This document shows positions 1 to 12,418 of a stretch of 64,000 nucleotides of DNA, in pieces; within the stretch, counting starts at the first letter, position 1; each line of letters opens with the position of its first letter. Below the pieces are notes generated by a model, which saw only the letters and a list, made by a program, of their open reading frames with translations, searched no databases and was not told where the DNA came from. The translations under genes and the position numbers were made by a program. The DNA comes from Carya illinoinensis (taxonomy: Eukaryota > Streptophyta > Magnoliopsida > Fagales > Juglandaceae), in contig NC_056758.1 of NCBI RefSeq assembly GCF_018687715.1, positions 31,538,967 to 31,602,966 of the forward strand, written 5' to 3'.

Positions 1-1075
1 TTTTAATTTTTAAATAAAAATAAAAAAGAATTTAATTTTTTTAAATCTTAAACAAAAATAATATTATAAATAATATTTTAAATTTATAATATTTTTTATT
101 CAATTTTTTCTCTCTCATTTTTTTAAACTTAAAATATACTTAACTTAAACTATCTCATTATTATTTTTAAATTATTTTACTATTATTCATTAAATTTTTA
201 TGGCTAATATGCAAACATTTACTTTTATTTTTCATTTTTATTTTTTATTCCGTTTTAATAACAGTTGGAATTTTCAGTTCAATTTCAAGTAATTTGACTT
301 GGATTCAATCTCAAGTGTTAACCCTATTAGAGCATTCACGTCTCATTCTTTATAAAAAAATTTATAATTTAGTTAAAAAATTATATTTTTAAAAAAAATT
401 ATAAATTTTACTCATATTTCAAAAATCTTATGCATTTCATTTCTTATCTTTTTTTATTCTATTAAAATAATATTTTTATATATTTTTATTACTTTTTTCT
501 CTCACTTTTATTTATAAACTTAATTATTTAATATTTTTTTTATATTTTGAACTATTACTTTAATGAATATTTTAAATAAAAATTTAAAATAATTTTTTGT
601 GGGTATGATAATATTTTTAAAATTAATTTTTTTATATTTTCGTAATTAATTAAATTATTTTTAAAATTATTATTTAAAACTATAAAATATGATTACGAGG
701 GAAAGTATAAATGATTAGAAAAATATTTATTTTATATATTAAAATAAAATATTAATAAATTTTTTTAATATTTTTTTTTAAATAAAAATCTAGATACGAG
801 AAATATTTGGATTAAAATTCTATAATAAATGTCAAATTACCAAAAATTCTATAATTACCCTTTTAGAATACCGGATGCGAATGCCCTTACTGTACAAAAA
901 GCCATCACGTCTCTGTCCATGTCGCAGAAAATGCAGAACCCTACTTATTACATGCTCTGTCCCTCCTCTACTGTGCAGATGTCTATTGCGAATGAACTGT
1001 GTCCAGCTATGGAACTCTTTCCATTCATTTAAAGCCTGTCATGGATACTGCATCCATGTGATGTAATGCTGCCGC
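1..1075. other. AT-rich intergenic DNA, no gene seen
   Basis: Mostly A/T runs. Stretches near 40-180 and 340-620 resemble the minus orientation of the short GTTTGGAT/GAGATGAGAT repeats described further along, but they are too eroded to delimit. A less AT-rich patch at about 829-1060 has short open frames without recognisable domains. Confidence 0.6.
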
Positions 1076-2113
1076 GGTGCACACATTGCACGTAATCGTG
1101 ACTGCTTCTGCTGTTTTTTTGTTATTTTTTTTTTTTAATATAAGTAAATTAAGTTTATGGTGGTTTGGATACGAGAAGTATTGAGGAGAATTATGAATAA
1201 TAATAAAAAATAGATAATAAATAATAAGTAAAAAATAATAAATAATAATAAAAATAAATAATAAATAATAATAAAATAATAAATAATAATAAGAAATGTT
1301 CAACATACTTCGACACCCAAATACAGGCTAAAGAAGGTTGAGAAGGCCAACTTATGGAAGCAGACCAGACAAAAGGAAAAGAAAAAGTAGACCAGACGTA
1401 AAACTAACCCGCCAAAGCAAGTGCAACCGACGAAATACCTCCGAAAAGCATTTCTCCACCATCAAAAACAAACTCTGTAGATTTCATGTTTTACACGTTT
1501 CTCCCAAATTCATTCTCACGATTTTTTCCAAAGGGGATTATGTTGATGCTATGGATTGCCAGCGTTTTTCTTTTTCTTTATGTCCGTATGAACTTTTTTT
1601 CTTTTCAAAAATAAAAATAATTACTTCTTCTCCTCTTTATTTTCTTGGTGGGTCAAGAGCAGAGAATCTGAAAGACAAGAGTTTGAGTTGTTTTTGGATC
1701 AACCATTTTTTATTTTTCTGGGTTTTTATATCAAATTTCACATGCAATGTTCAATCTGCGTTTTTCTAGGTTTATATCAGATTTCTGGGTTTTTCTAGAG
1801 GATTCACGTTGAGATTTCACATCGTATTATTTTTTCTAAATTTTTACACATCCTATTTCATTTGGTTGAACGATTTTGGAAAAGAAACGTGATACCATTT
1901 GTCACGAAACTTATGAATCTGGTGAGCATGACAGAACATAAGTCAATTGAAATTCTACAGATATATGAGAGTAAGATGGGAAGAATGCAAAAAGACTGTG
2001 AAGAGGGGGAGCTGCAGAAAGGTTGCGGGACTTATGGGTTTCGAAGGGATGGGGTGAGTTAGGCAAAACCGGTTCCCTTGTTAATGAATCCGGTCTACAC
2101 GTAATGTGTGCAG
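1076..2113 (-). mobile_element. Unclassified inverted-repeat element, copy A
   Basis: The left edge reads GTGCACACATTGCACGTAA and the right edge, read on the minus strand, gives CACTGCACACATTACGTG, so the two ends are imperfect inverted repeats. Read on the minus strand, the 2000-2113 part aligns by eye with 24341-24440: both continue with GTAGACC, a TTCAnTAAC block, then TTCGAA and CCC. The interior (about 1300-2060) is richer in G+C than its surroundings but has no recognised protein domain. Autonomous functions are not visible. It may be a non-autonomous DNA transposon, or simply a dispersed repeat whose ends I have not placed exactly. Confidence 0.4.
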
Positions 2114-3257
2114 TGGCTGCTCTTAAACAGTAGCTGCTATTAAGATTTTCTCAATGATGCCTCCCTCCAGTAAGGATAAAAGTATAATTTTTTAAATTTT
2201 AAAATAAAAATATTTGTACAAAATAATGTTATTTTTATAAAAAATATTTTTAATTTAAAATATAATTAAATAAAAGGTTGTAAGGCCTTAGATTGGGCCT
2301 TATTATATGCACTCCAAATATTTGAACTTTGAAGCACGGGTCAAAAGTAGTTTGTTAGATAAGATATATATAAATAATTTTAAAATTTTTTATTATTTAA
2401 ATTGATGAAAAGATATAAATTTAATTATTTATATTTTATTTTAACATTGTTAAATCTTCACAACGAAAAAAGTAATTCAATTATATCAAAAATTTTATAT
2501 ACATTTAATTTTATATACTCATTGAACATTTCATTAATGTGATTAGATGCGTTATTTTTTTATATAAAATAATTATTTTAACCAATCACATCAATAAAAT
2601 GTATAAAAAATATATAAAAATAATTATATATAACATAACTCCAATTATATTCAATTTGGAAAGTGTTTTCTAACACCTATATATATATATATGTAACACA
2701 TGATTACTACTGATATTTGTCAAGACTATTAAATAAGAAAAATTCTTTTCTAAAATCTCTACATTACACATCATCCACGTGATATAATTCAAATATTATA
2801 AATTAAATTATATAGCGTGTATAGCTTGTGAATAGAAGTTCTAGAATAAATATTCTCGACAAGGCAAGACAAATGTAATACACGATCACATGCATCTGTC
2901 AATGGGAAATCATGTCTTAAATGAGTACACAGGTTTTGTATCTCTAGTTTTCAAAAGACTGGCAGCAAAGACCAACATAGCATCAATCGCTAATCACAAA
3001 ATAAAACGTTCAAAAGTCGAGAGGCAAAATGCCATCAAACACAGAGAGTGGCGTGTTAAGATGAGAAAGAAAAGAAAGGGGAGTCGTACAGAATCCATGT
3101 ACAAGGTCAAATACAAACCTACTTCTTTCAACACCACTCTAACGTGCTATGTTAACAACTTCCATAGTCAGTTGTGCAGTGCCTCCAGGACAATTAAACA
3201 ACAGAGGGGGGGCTGGAGCAGAAGATAAGGAAGACAATAAGGGTTGTGGAGAGGATA
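2114..3257. other. Intergenic DNA and 3' flank of the DUF724 gene
   Basis: AT-rich. The part next to 3258 should contain the 3' untranslated region of the minus-strand Agenet/DUF724 gene. A 112-codon open frame on the plus strand (2890-3228) lies antisense to this flank and has no domain, so I do not call it a gene. The 2240-2660 segment has short MITE-like AT-rich blocks. Confidence 0.55.
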
Positions 3258-5821
3258 TCATCCCAATTTCCAAGGGGCGGCAGCTACCTTCTCAAAATCA
3301 AGGCGACCACTCTGAATGTCTCGATTGATTGCATCCACACGTATCTGCAACCGGGAAATTTCCTGTTTTTTATTTCTCAATTCTGACTTGATCAATGCTT
3401 GTTTCTTCTGTAGCTCGGCCATCTGCTCGGTAATATTGGCCATCTCTTCAGCCATTTCAGTTTTCTCACGATTACAATGCAGTATCTTACACTCCACATC
3501 TTTTGATTCACTCAGAATCCGCCCTTGCCCATCTTTAATTGAAAGCAATTCATTTATTCGTCCTCGTACAACTGTAAGATCAAATCCATGTTTTTCCAAG
3601 TCAAGAAGACTCTCCAAATAGCCATCAAAAGTACTTCTAGGGTCATCTAGTCGCAACTTGGATATTTTCTCAACCAAACTTGCAAAAGTTACCATATTAC
3701 CAATAGCCAATCCCTCACGATACTCCTCTTTACATTTATCCAAAGGAAGAAAATGTGGATTTTGTGGCATTATTCTGAATATTTCCATCGATTCAATTGC
3801 CTTCCAGACTGGTGAACTCTTCACAAAAGGCAACCTTCTATTCTCGTCCAACATACAGGCTGTGGCATCAGCTGCAGGAACTTGCTGCACAATATCAACT
3901 TGTTCTCTTGCTTCCTCGCATTCATCAATAGTCCTTCCAGGTGATAGTTCTGTGCAGAAGATAAATATAATCAGCACCTACTATCATAACAGGTATGAAT
4001 TAGTATGTCAAACTAGCTTACTTGATTCTTTGATACTCGTTGGACAATGCAGCATTCCAACGAACCATTTTGACAGAGGCTGATCATCATCATCCATATT
4101 GCCGGATGTTGCAACACTTGTACTGCCAACATCATTCGTTGTTGAGACATCATGAGGGTCTACAAAATTCAAGCTATGGGTTCAGTTCCAGATGTCAGCA
4201 GTATAAGATGAAAGCTATTTTTTCACCTAAGTTGGTCCTTATGATGTTGTTTTACAGTATGGAGGCGGAAAGTTGAGTTATCAATCTGCCATGTCTTTCC
4301 AGCAATTATTCCCAGTTGGTTCATCCTTTTTCTTCATACATGAATCTCACAGATATGTTGGAGTAAAGGTCCTTTTTACAGATGTGAATATGGAAAAGTA
4401 TAATGCAAGACAATGATGTTGTACAGTACATATTTAAGTTTAGCAACCTCTCCTAGAAAAATATCTCACACAAACAAAGGAATCTAATGCTCTATTAAAC
4501 TGTTGAGGAATCATGGAATAAGAGCCTTGGAGTGGCTGTTACAAAATTCTGAGACTCATTTCACTCTCCTAGGGCTCATCAGCTATAAAATGAACGATAA
4601 AGGAAACATACTCATATCCACAGGAAAAAAATGAAAGCCCCTGCACAACTAGGCCCTTGTACTAATTAAACTGAGCTTATTGTTTTAAGGGATTTCTTTA
4701 TTTTGTTCTCCTTTGACAAATACATTTTGGGTTTCTTCCTTGATGTTTGCAAAAACCTGTCATTTGTTTTAATATTTAGGGGCTAGTCTAATATTATCAC
4801 TCGATCACTATCTTGTAGACCCTTCATAAGCTTCTAGCATCTGATAAGCTTCAGAGACTCCTTACTAGGGGCCGCAAAAAAATAAGATTAAACACTCCTC
4901 ATACCTGCAGATTTTTCCCCAATAAGCACATCTAAAGCAACTCCTTGGGTTGGACAATCTTCTTTAACAGTTCCATCAGCAGCACCTCCAGCTCCATTCT
5001 GTTCCTTTCCTACAAATCATGAAGCACAGTGGTTTTAGTAAAAAAGAGAAACACCCAGCATTTATAGCTTGAAGTTATCATATACCTTCCTCTGAAGCTT
5101 TTGAGTCTGTGACCACTACTTTACGGGGTCTTCCTCTCTTTCTTTTGATGCTGTTTCCACCAGATTTCTGCTGATCTATCTCCTGCACAATAAGAACAAA
5201 CATCCTAACCAATAACACTGGGCTAAGTCAAAAACATAAATAGAAAAATGACAAATCATTATGGTGGACCTTCCACTAAACGTATTACCATCATACCATG
5301 TCACACAGACCCAAGCTATGTAGAAGATATGCCAAACTTGAATCACTAGCAAGTTGAGATGACATGACCTGAGTATTAATAGCTAATTTAGATAATGTCA
5401 ATTGAAATCATTGTCCAAAGCTGGAATCCTAAAATATTTTCTGTTCATCCACTTTCTACATTCACATAGTAGGCTCTAACTTAACAATTTGATAACACCA
5501 TAGAAATCTTCATTTGTCCATTCAGAAGTTTCTTTTGGTTACACGTAATTAATTTCATCAAATCAACTTGGTTTGAGGGACCCCCCACATACATTTACAT
5601 GCTGCGTGTGCACCGCACTAAAATGGCTATCTACTTTGCCACCAAGAAAGAGCGGCATAGTGGGTACTCTTTGAACAGATTTCTTTTTTCTTTTCCCTTC
5701 TTTTTCCCTGACAACAACACAATTTTGCCTAGGTGGCACAATAAACTTGATCATACAAATATTTGATCATATACTGCTGAGTCCTGGCATACATAAGATG
5801 AATCTCAGTACAACCTTATCA

Positions 5822-5865
<44 letters not shown>

Positions 5866-8768
5866 CAGTACAAAACTTACCATTGGCCTATCTTCTGTAG
5901 GAGAATTTGTATTCTTCTTCTGATCTAAAAGCTGACCACAATTTCCAGAGTCTGAAACCCCCGTCCCCTTAGCTTCTAAACCTATGATGATAGGCATTCC
6001 AGTGTCTTTACTTGCACCCTTGCAAACAATTTCTTTTGCAGTGCCACCACCTGCATGTGATACGACATAAAGATTCTTTGCTATAGAAAATCCAATCAAT
6101 GAAATATATTATATATATATATATCCATGACCATGTTTACCTGATGCTGAAGACGATGGGCTTTTTACTTTTAATTTCATCGATAGTCTCCTCTTCCTTT
6201 TACCAGGAGTTGTTTTTTCACTGTCTAATTGACTATGCTTCTGTTGCTTGGGCCACTGCACAAGTAAATACATTAACCCTACAAAATGTATTATAATATT
6301 TCAGATCTATTACAGAACCCTGTGTTGGCTTTCCAAATCTCCAAGAGTGCATTTTTTGTTAAGTTCTTCAAAAGTGTATTTTGCATACTTTTTCAACTTC
6401 CTTGCCTTTGACTTGAACTCTTGATTTGTAACAGAAATAAGAGAAAGAAGTTGTTCTGGATAGAAAAAACAGCCAAGTGGTGAAATTTCAAAATGTGACC
6501 TAGTCAGGAATGGTAAATCGTGTCAAGGTGGATTATGAATTGATCCCCTATTTCATATGTTCATGTTTGTCTTCCCATATACTTGCGCTCTTGCCTATTC
6601 TCATGATAGATAAAAAAAAAACTACCGATAAAAAAGAATATGTTCATGTTTGTCTTGATCAAAATCCACATATAGGATATACAGATAACTGAAGGACTAA
6701 TAGCAGAAATTCAACTCATGAGTTTCCTTCCCAAAAGTTCTTATATCAACATATTCATGCTTCCCTTTATCATTGTGTACCTGGATTGTGCCATTTGAAC
6801 TCTTTGTTGAAATACTTATTGCTTATGAAAAGAAAAAAGAAGATAAAAAAAAGGCATGCAGTACTTGAACAAGTAAGCTAAGGACAACAAGAAAGGATTC
6901 ACTCACAACTTCCGTTGCATCCACAGCAGAAGGTTTATTGCCGTCGACCTCAGAGTGTCTTGTTTTTTTACCTCCACTGTTTGCGGTATCCAATCTAGAA
7001 ACTGCTTCAGTTGATATTTTCTTTCGCTGCTTCCTTAACTTACATTCTGCAGCGAATAACATTTCCCCAGCGGTTTTCCTTGTTATCAACTTTTTTGAAG
7101 GGTGTGAGTCTGTTGAATTGCCCTGGGGGGTGGTGGGTAGTTTCATTTTCTTCGTGCTTTGTGTCAAGGTATACTGTGCTTCTTTTTCATCACCAGGACT
7201 TGAGAGTTCTATCAAATTCTTTATAGAATTTGCAGAAAGAGGTGTTTCGTTGCCCATATCATCTTTTGTGCCACCCGAACTTTCAACTTGAACGGTTCCC
7301 TCAGGGTTACTTGTAGTCTTAGCATGCCTCAAATGTTCTTGAATATCTGGAGCAAGCAATACTTCCTGAAACAAAATTCCGTCATTTAAGCTACCATTGA
7401 TTAAGCTATCATTCATTCCACAAAAATTTCTAATATATCGCTGTTATCTAAACACCAAGATTGCCCAAGTGATGCTATAATTCATCGCCCCATACCCATG
7501 GTCGTTGCATACATCTCTCAGCAATTCATGCCCATATTTGTACCATTCTCAGAACAGAATAGTATGTAACTTTTTGGGAAAAAAAAATTATTAACAACAA
7601 AGAAACCATGATTACATGCTTACTATAACCTATAAGGAAATATTTTTTTTTTATAAGTAATAAGTTATTTTATTGATACAAAGATGGGGGCATAGCCCAG
7701 GTACACTGGAAGTATACATGTGCATACACCTATTTAAGAACTAGAAAGAGTATAACCTATAAGGAAATATACTTCTTAGAAACGAACATGGTTTGAACAA
7801 GAAACAGACCACCAAATACGAATTCCCTCAATGAATGCAGCTTATGTATCCGACCAATCTTCCAATTTTTCCCAACAAAGGGTGGGCAACCACTCTTTAG
7901 CACACAGTGACTTTGGCACACATTAGAACATTGAGGGAGCCCAACATGATAATACCAAGGCATATATTGTACTGTCTATACACGAAAATTTAAACAAACT
8001 GATGGATCAAACCCCTTAATGCTTTACAGATACAAATAACTTATACAATTTTTTATAGGTTACAAATAACTTATACATAAACCCAATAAATCATGATGAA
8101 TATATAAAAACAAAAGATGTTGGATTTGCATGCATTAAGGGGTTTGATTTTGTCCAACATTATTTCTTAGCTTTGAAGCTGTCTCGGGCTTGAGAATTAA
8201 TCTATCAAAGTCTGTATTGGTGCCGGTGGGGGATGTTCCCGACGCGGAGGCTTTAGCCTCTATCTTGGGATGTCAGGTCTCATCTTTAACCTTGAAAAAT
8301 CTTGGCCTACCATTGGGTGCTCATCAGAGAGGTTTTGGAATGGCGTGGTTGAAGAGGTGGAACGTAGATTGGCTTCTTGGAAGAAGCTTTATTTGTCTAA
8401 AGGTGGTAGACTTACTTTGATTAAAAGCACTCTTTCTAATTTACCCACCTAATTTTTGTCCTTGCTCCCGCTCCCTATAAAGGTGGCTAAGCATATAGAG
8501 AAGCTAAAACGGAACTTCTTGAGGAGTGGATTGGGAGAAGAGTTCAAATTTCATTTGGTTAATTGGTCACTTGCATGTACCCCAATTTCTGGGGGTGGCT
8601 TGGGAATTCGCAACTTGACAAAATTCAACCAAGTCTTATTGGGTAAATGGTTGTGGAGGTACCAAAACGAAAGGGGGGCCCTATGGAAGTTCGTTATAGA
8701 TTCACAGTTTGGGGAGGCTTGGTGAGAATGGTGCTCTGTAACATAGAGGATTAGGATTTAAAATTTGG

Positions 8769-8807
<39 letters not shown>

Positions 8808-11800
8808 ATATGTGATTGTTTTTTAGTGGGATTCTTCCACTCTTTACGCCATAAGCCTCTCAGTGTTTATTTCCTAGTGGAAGTAACTTCCTAATTTGTA
8901 GCCAAATTCAAACTTCAAAACCTAGCCTAAATCTTCTCTTTTATTCACATTATGTCCTCCCTCACACCAAATGATAGCAATGGCCAGGATCCTTTCTCAG
9001 AAAAATCAAAACTTCTTTTTTTTTTCCACAGCACCATTGTAACCCTCCCCACAAAAAACCAAGACTCTCTCATTGCCGGAATCACTCAAAGGACACCGTC
9101 GGGAAGTCCTCATCCCCCCTCCATCACTTTTTCCTCTTCCTCTGCGTCTATAATTAAATAACATTGGGTATATTTTTCTGCCACCGCCGGCCACCTCGAA
9201 GGACGTCGGAGCACCACCCAGGTTGCCCAAAACCCGCCGAACTCACACCTTCCCAATAAGCCCACGTCGGAATTCCTCCCTTTGCCTTGTCGTTTCTTGG
9301 CTTGACAGTTTCTCTCTCTAAACCCTCTCTCTCTCTCTGTGTCGCACCACCATATTTAGAGGGATCCTCCAGTCACTGTCGTGACCAGCTCCCAAATCCA
9401 CAGCCACCCACAATCTCCGCTCAATAACGAGCTACAAAGCAAGAACCAAGAAGCAGCGCTAAGAGGTAAGTAGCATGATCATAATAATGTGTGCTGTAAT
9501 TATTCTGATTGTTCATGAAAAATGTGATGTTTACATACACTACGCTACGAGCTAAGTCAAGGTTAGACCCCTTTTCACGAATCTTGATGAATTACAATGA
9601 TATGTTGGTGATGCTATGCTGGTATGGATGAGATGTGAGGAAAATCACGTCTATGCCATGTAATGTTCATGTAATATGTGATCATGTATGCCATGTAATG
9701 TTCATGTAATATTTAGATCATGTTATGCCATGCCTATGTTATGCTATGCAATGTAAGACTCATTAATATGCCATGTATAATGCTATGCCATACACAAGAG
9801 TATGCCATGCCAGGTAAATTCAAGAAGTCAAACATGTTCTCATGCATTATGAAAGTTAGTAAGAAAACACATGAAAGATATGAGGTTTTAAGGTGACGTG
9901 GACCCAAGCGTATTCACCACAGGTTATGATATGCAGTGCCATGGACTCAAGCGTGGTTTACCCTCTGCTATGTGATAACACAGACCCAAACGTGTTTCAC
10001 TACGTGTTATGATACTTTAGACATTGCCACAGATTCAAGCGTGGTTCACCATATGTTAAGTGATAACACGAAACCAAGCATGTATCTCTACATGATATGA
10101 TACATTACATGGTGTCATGGACCCAAGCGTAGTTCACCTCATGTCACGATAAGTATATGCCGTCAACGACAATTGGACTGATTCACACATGTAATGAGGG
10201 CCACTAATACGTGAAAGATAATATGAATAAGTCATGTATGATTGTTAGAAAATGTATGGAGTCAGTCACTCATGCATCATGTTATATGAAATTCCACGAT
10301 CTTGTTAATTCTGCATATGTTATGATACATTGAAATTTTATAAACCAAGCCTAACGTTAAGCTAAGTTAAATTTACATTATGATGTGCTATTACTGAGTC
10401 TTCGAATCATTTGTTTTCTGTCTTCATGTTTTTAATGTCTCAGATGTTGATTGCAAAGACGCAGAGCTGGAAAGCCAAGAGTAGATTAGTTCAAAGACTT
10501 AGATTGAAATAAGTGTTATTTCCACAAGGATTTAGTTTATGATTATAATATTTGATTAAGTGATCACCACACAGAACTAGTTTATGCCTTTTCATTATGT
10601 TTCAGCTTTATTTCATCAAAGACCATTATGTTAGGCTAGTTGGATAATTCAATAAATGAGGTATTTTCATGACTTCGAATCTCTTTACTAGGCATTATGT
10701 TATGAATGTTCGTAATATTCCTGACCTACGAGAAGGTGTTGCATGCTCAAATGAGGTACGTGGAACATACAGATTGGGTTTATGGAAATACATTAAGATA
10801 CATTGGGAGATCTTCCGAAGACATATACATATTGTGGTGGGTAATGACTCTCGTATTAGATTTTGGTATGACAAATGGTGGAGTGAACGTAGCCTACAAT
10901 ACACCTTCCCTGCTATTTTTGAGATTGCACGAGAAAAAGATGTCGCGATAGCTGATCTCTTGGTCTTTTCTAGTGGCTCCTCTCAATGGAATGCAGAATT
11001 CAATAGGGCTGCCAATGACTAGGAGATGGAGACTATCACAGAGTTCTATAAGGTATTGTGTTCTGTAAGTATTACAAAGGATACCACAAATAAGATGAGC
11101 TGGATCCCTTCTAAGAAAGGTAAATTCACGGTCAGATCATTTTACCAAGTTCTAACGAGCCTTGGAAGGACTATGTTCCCATGGAAGAACATATGGCAAA
11201 CGAAAGTTCATTCAAAAGCAACTTTTTTCGTTTGGACAGCATCTCTAGACAAGATCCTCACCATAGATAACTTAAGGAAACGTTGGGTAATGGTGTTGGA
11301 CTAGTGTTGTATGTGTAAGAAGCATGGTGAATTAGTAGATCACTTGTTTTTACATTGCAAGGTGGCCCAGACCATGTGGGATGATTTTTTCACGAGAACT
11401 AGTAGTTATGGGTCATGTCTCTTAGACTGGTGGATTTCCTTGCAAGTTGGAGAGGCCTCCAAGGCAACTCAAAAGTGGCAACGATCTTGAAAATGGTTCA
11501 TATATGCATGTGTTGGTACATTTGGCGAGAGAGAAATAATAGAAGCTTCGAAGATCGTGAGAGAACAATGAATGAGCTCAAAGCTTTGTTTTTTAAAACT
11601 TTGTTCTTATGGGCAGGGGTCATTGTTTGTAATGGACTAAATGTCCATGATCTTCTTTTGTCAATTGTAAACTCTAATTAGGTTATTCTCATGCATACTC
11701 CCTATGTACTTGGGCTTTGCCTACTTCTATAAATAAAATTTCTTGATTACCTATAAAAAAAAATGATTCTCGGAAAACTTATTAGCATTAGTCAAATGAT

Positions 11801-12364
11801 TCCATTCAAATAAAGATGTATAATAAGTAATTGAGGAATTAAGCAAAACTACATTTGACTGACTAGATAGTGTCAAAAACAGCACAGCTGATGAGGGTTG
11901 AACCAATCAATTATGTTCACCCTCCAAAGATATCCTCAAGTTGACTGGATGCATTGCATTCTATAGAAGGACAGAACTTTTCTGCACCGCTTCATTGGAA
12001 ATAGTTTATCCCCGCAGACTATGGAAAGAACATTAAGCTCAATTTAATAGGGAAGGAAGCGTAGAATTTACATCATAGAACACGTATTTGGGAAGAAGAA
12101 ATGAAAAGAGAGTAAAGCTTTTAAAAAAAAATAAAAACCCCAACCACTATAAGTAGCACTCCTATCAGTCAAGCTTTCATTTGAAACAAGCTAAATATGT
12201 ATGTTCACTACTAGTGTGGCTAGCTTCACCTGTGTAGCAAAGTTTTCTTCTTTTCATTTTGTTACAGAGAGAGGGCTTGCCCTCACTGCCACCCCCCCCC
12301 CCCCCCCCAAAAAAAGTCAAACTCCATGTGTGTATGTGCACGCGCACACGCATGCGTGTGTGTG

Positions 12365-12418
<54 letters not shown>

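Larger units (their letters stand above)
8737..10743. mobile_element. Solo LTR (about 2.0 kb) inserted in the LINE
   Basis: The segment starts TGTAACAT and ends GTGTTGCA (TG..CA, imperfect inverted termini TGTAACA/TGTTGCA) and is flanked by the 5-bp direct repeat TGCTC at 8732-8736 and 10744-10748. If the segment plus one TGCTC is ignored, the LINE frame continues without a gap through its conserved EWCS and GLWK signature. No gag-pol sequence lies inside, so it is a solo LTR left by recombination between two LTRs. A leader-like block with a possible splice donor (about 9300-9470) and a degenerate tandem repeat (9901-10140) lie within it. The TGTAACA start is common in plant Ty3/gypsy LTRs, so that superfamily is likely but unproven. 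Confidence 0.88.
8150..11763 (+). mobile_element. LINE (non-LTR) retrotransposon, 5'-truncated, split by a solo LTR
   Basis: Two blocks (8150-8736 and 10749-11763) encode the C-terminal part of a plant LINE polyprotein. The first has reverse-transcriptase thumb-region signatures [26 protein letters not shown] and the [15 protein letters not shown] type, then [13 protein letters not shown]. The second has the zf-RVT region: [27 protein letters not shown] and a cysteine cluster [18 protein letters not shown]. It ends in a short 3' tail and poly-A at about 11755-11763. Stops (for example TAG at 11020-11022 and 11302-11304) and frame changes show it is dead. No RNase H domain follows the zinc-finger region. 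The 5' end is missing; no target duplication was found for the whole element. Confidence 0.85.

Noticed and set aside
1025..1306. 93-codon minus-strand open frame
   Set aside because: Tyr/Ile-rich translation of an AATAATAAA-type repeat.
2890..3228. 112-codon open frame on the plus strand
   Set aside because: Lies opposite the 3' flank of the DUF724 gene; basic low-complexity peptide without any domain.
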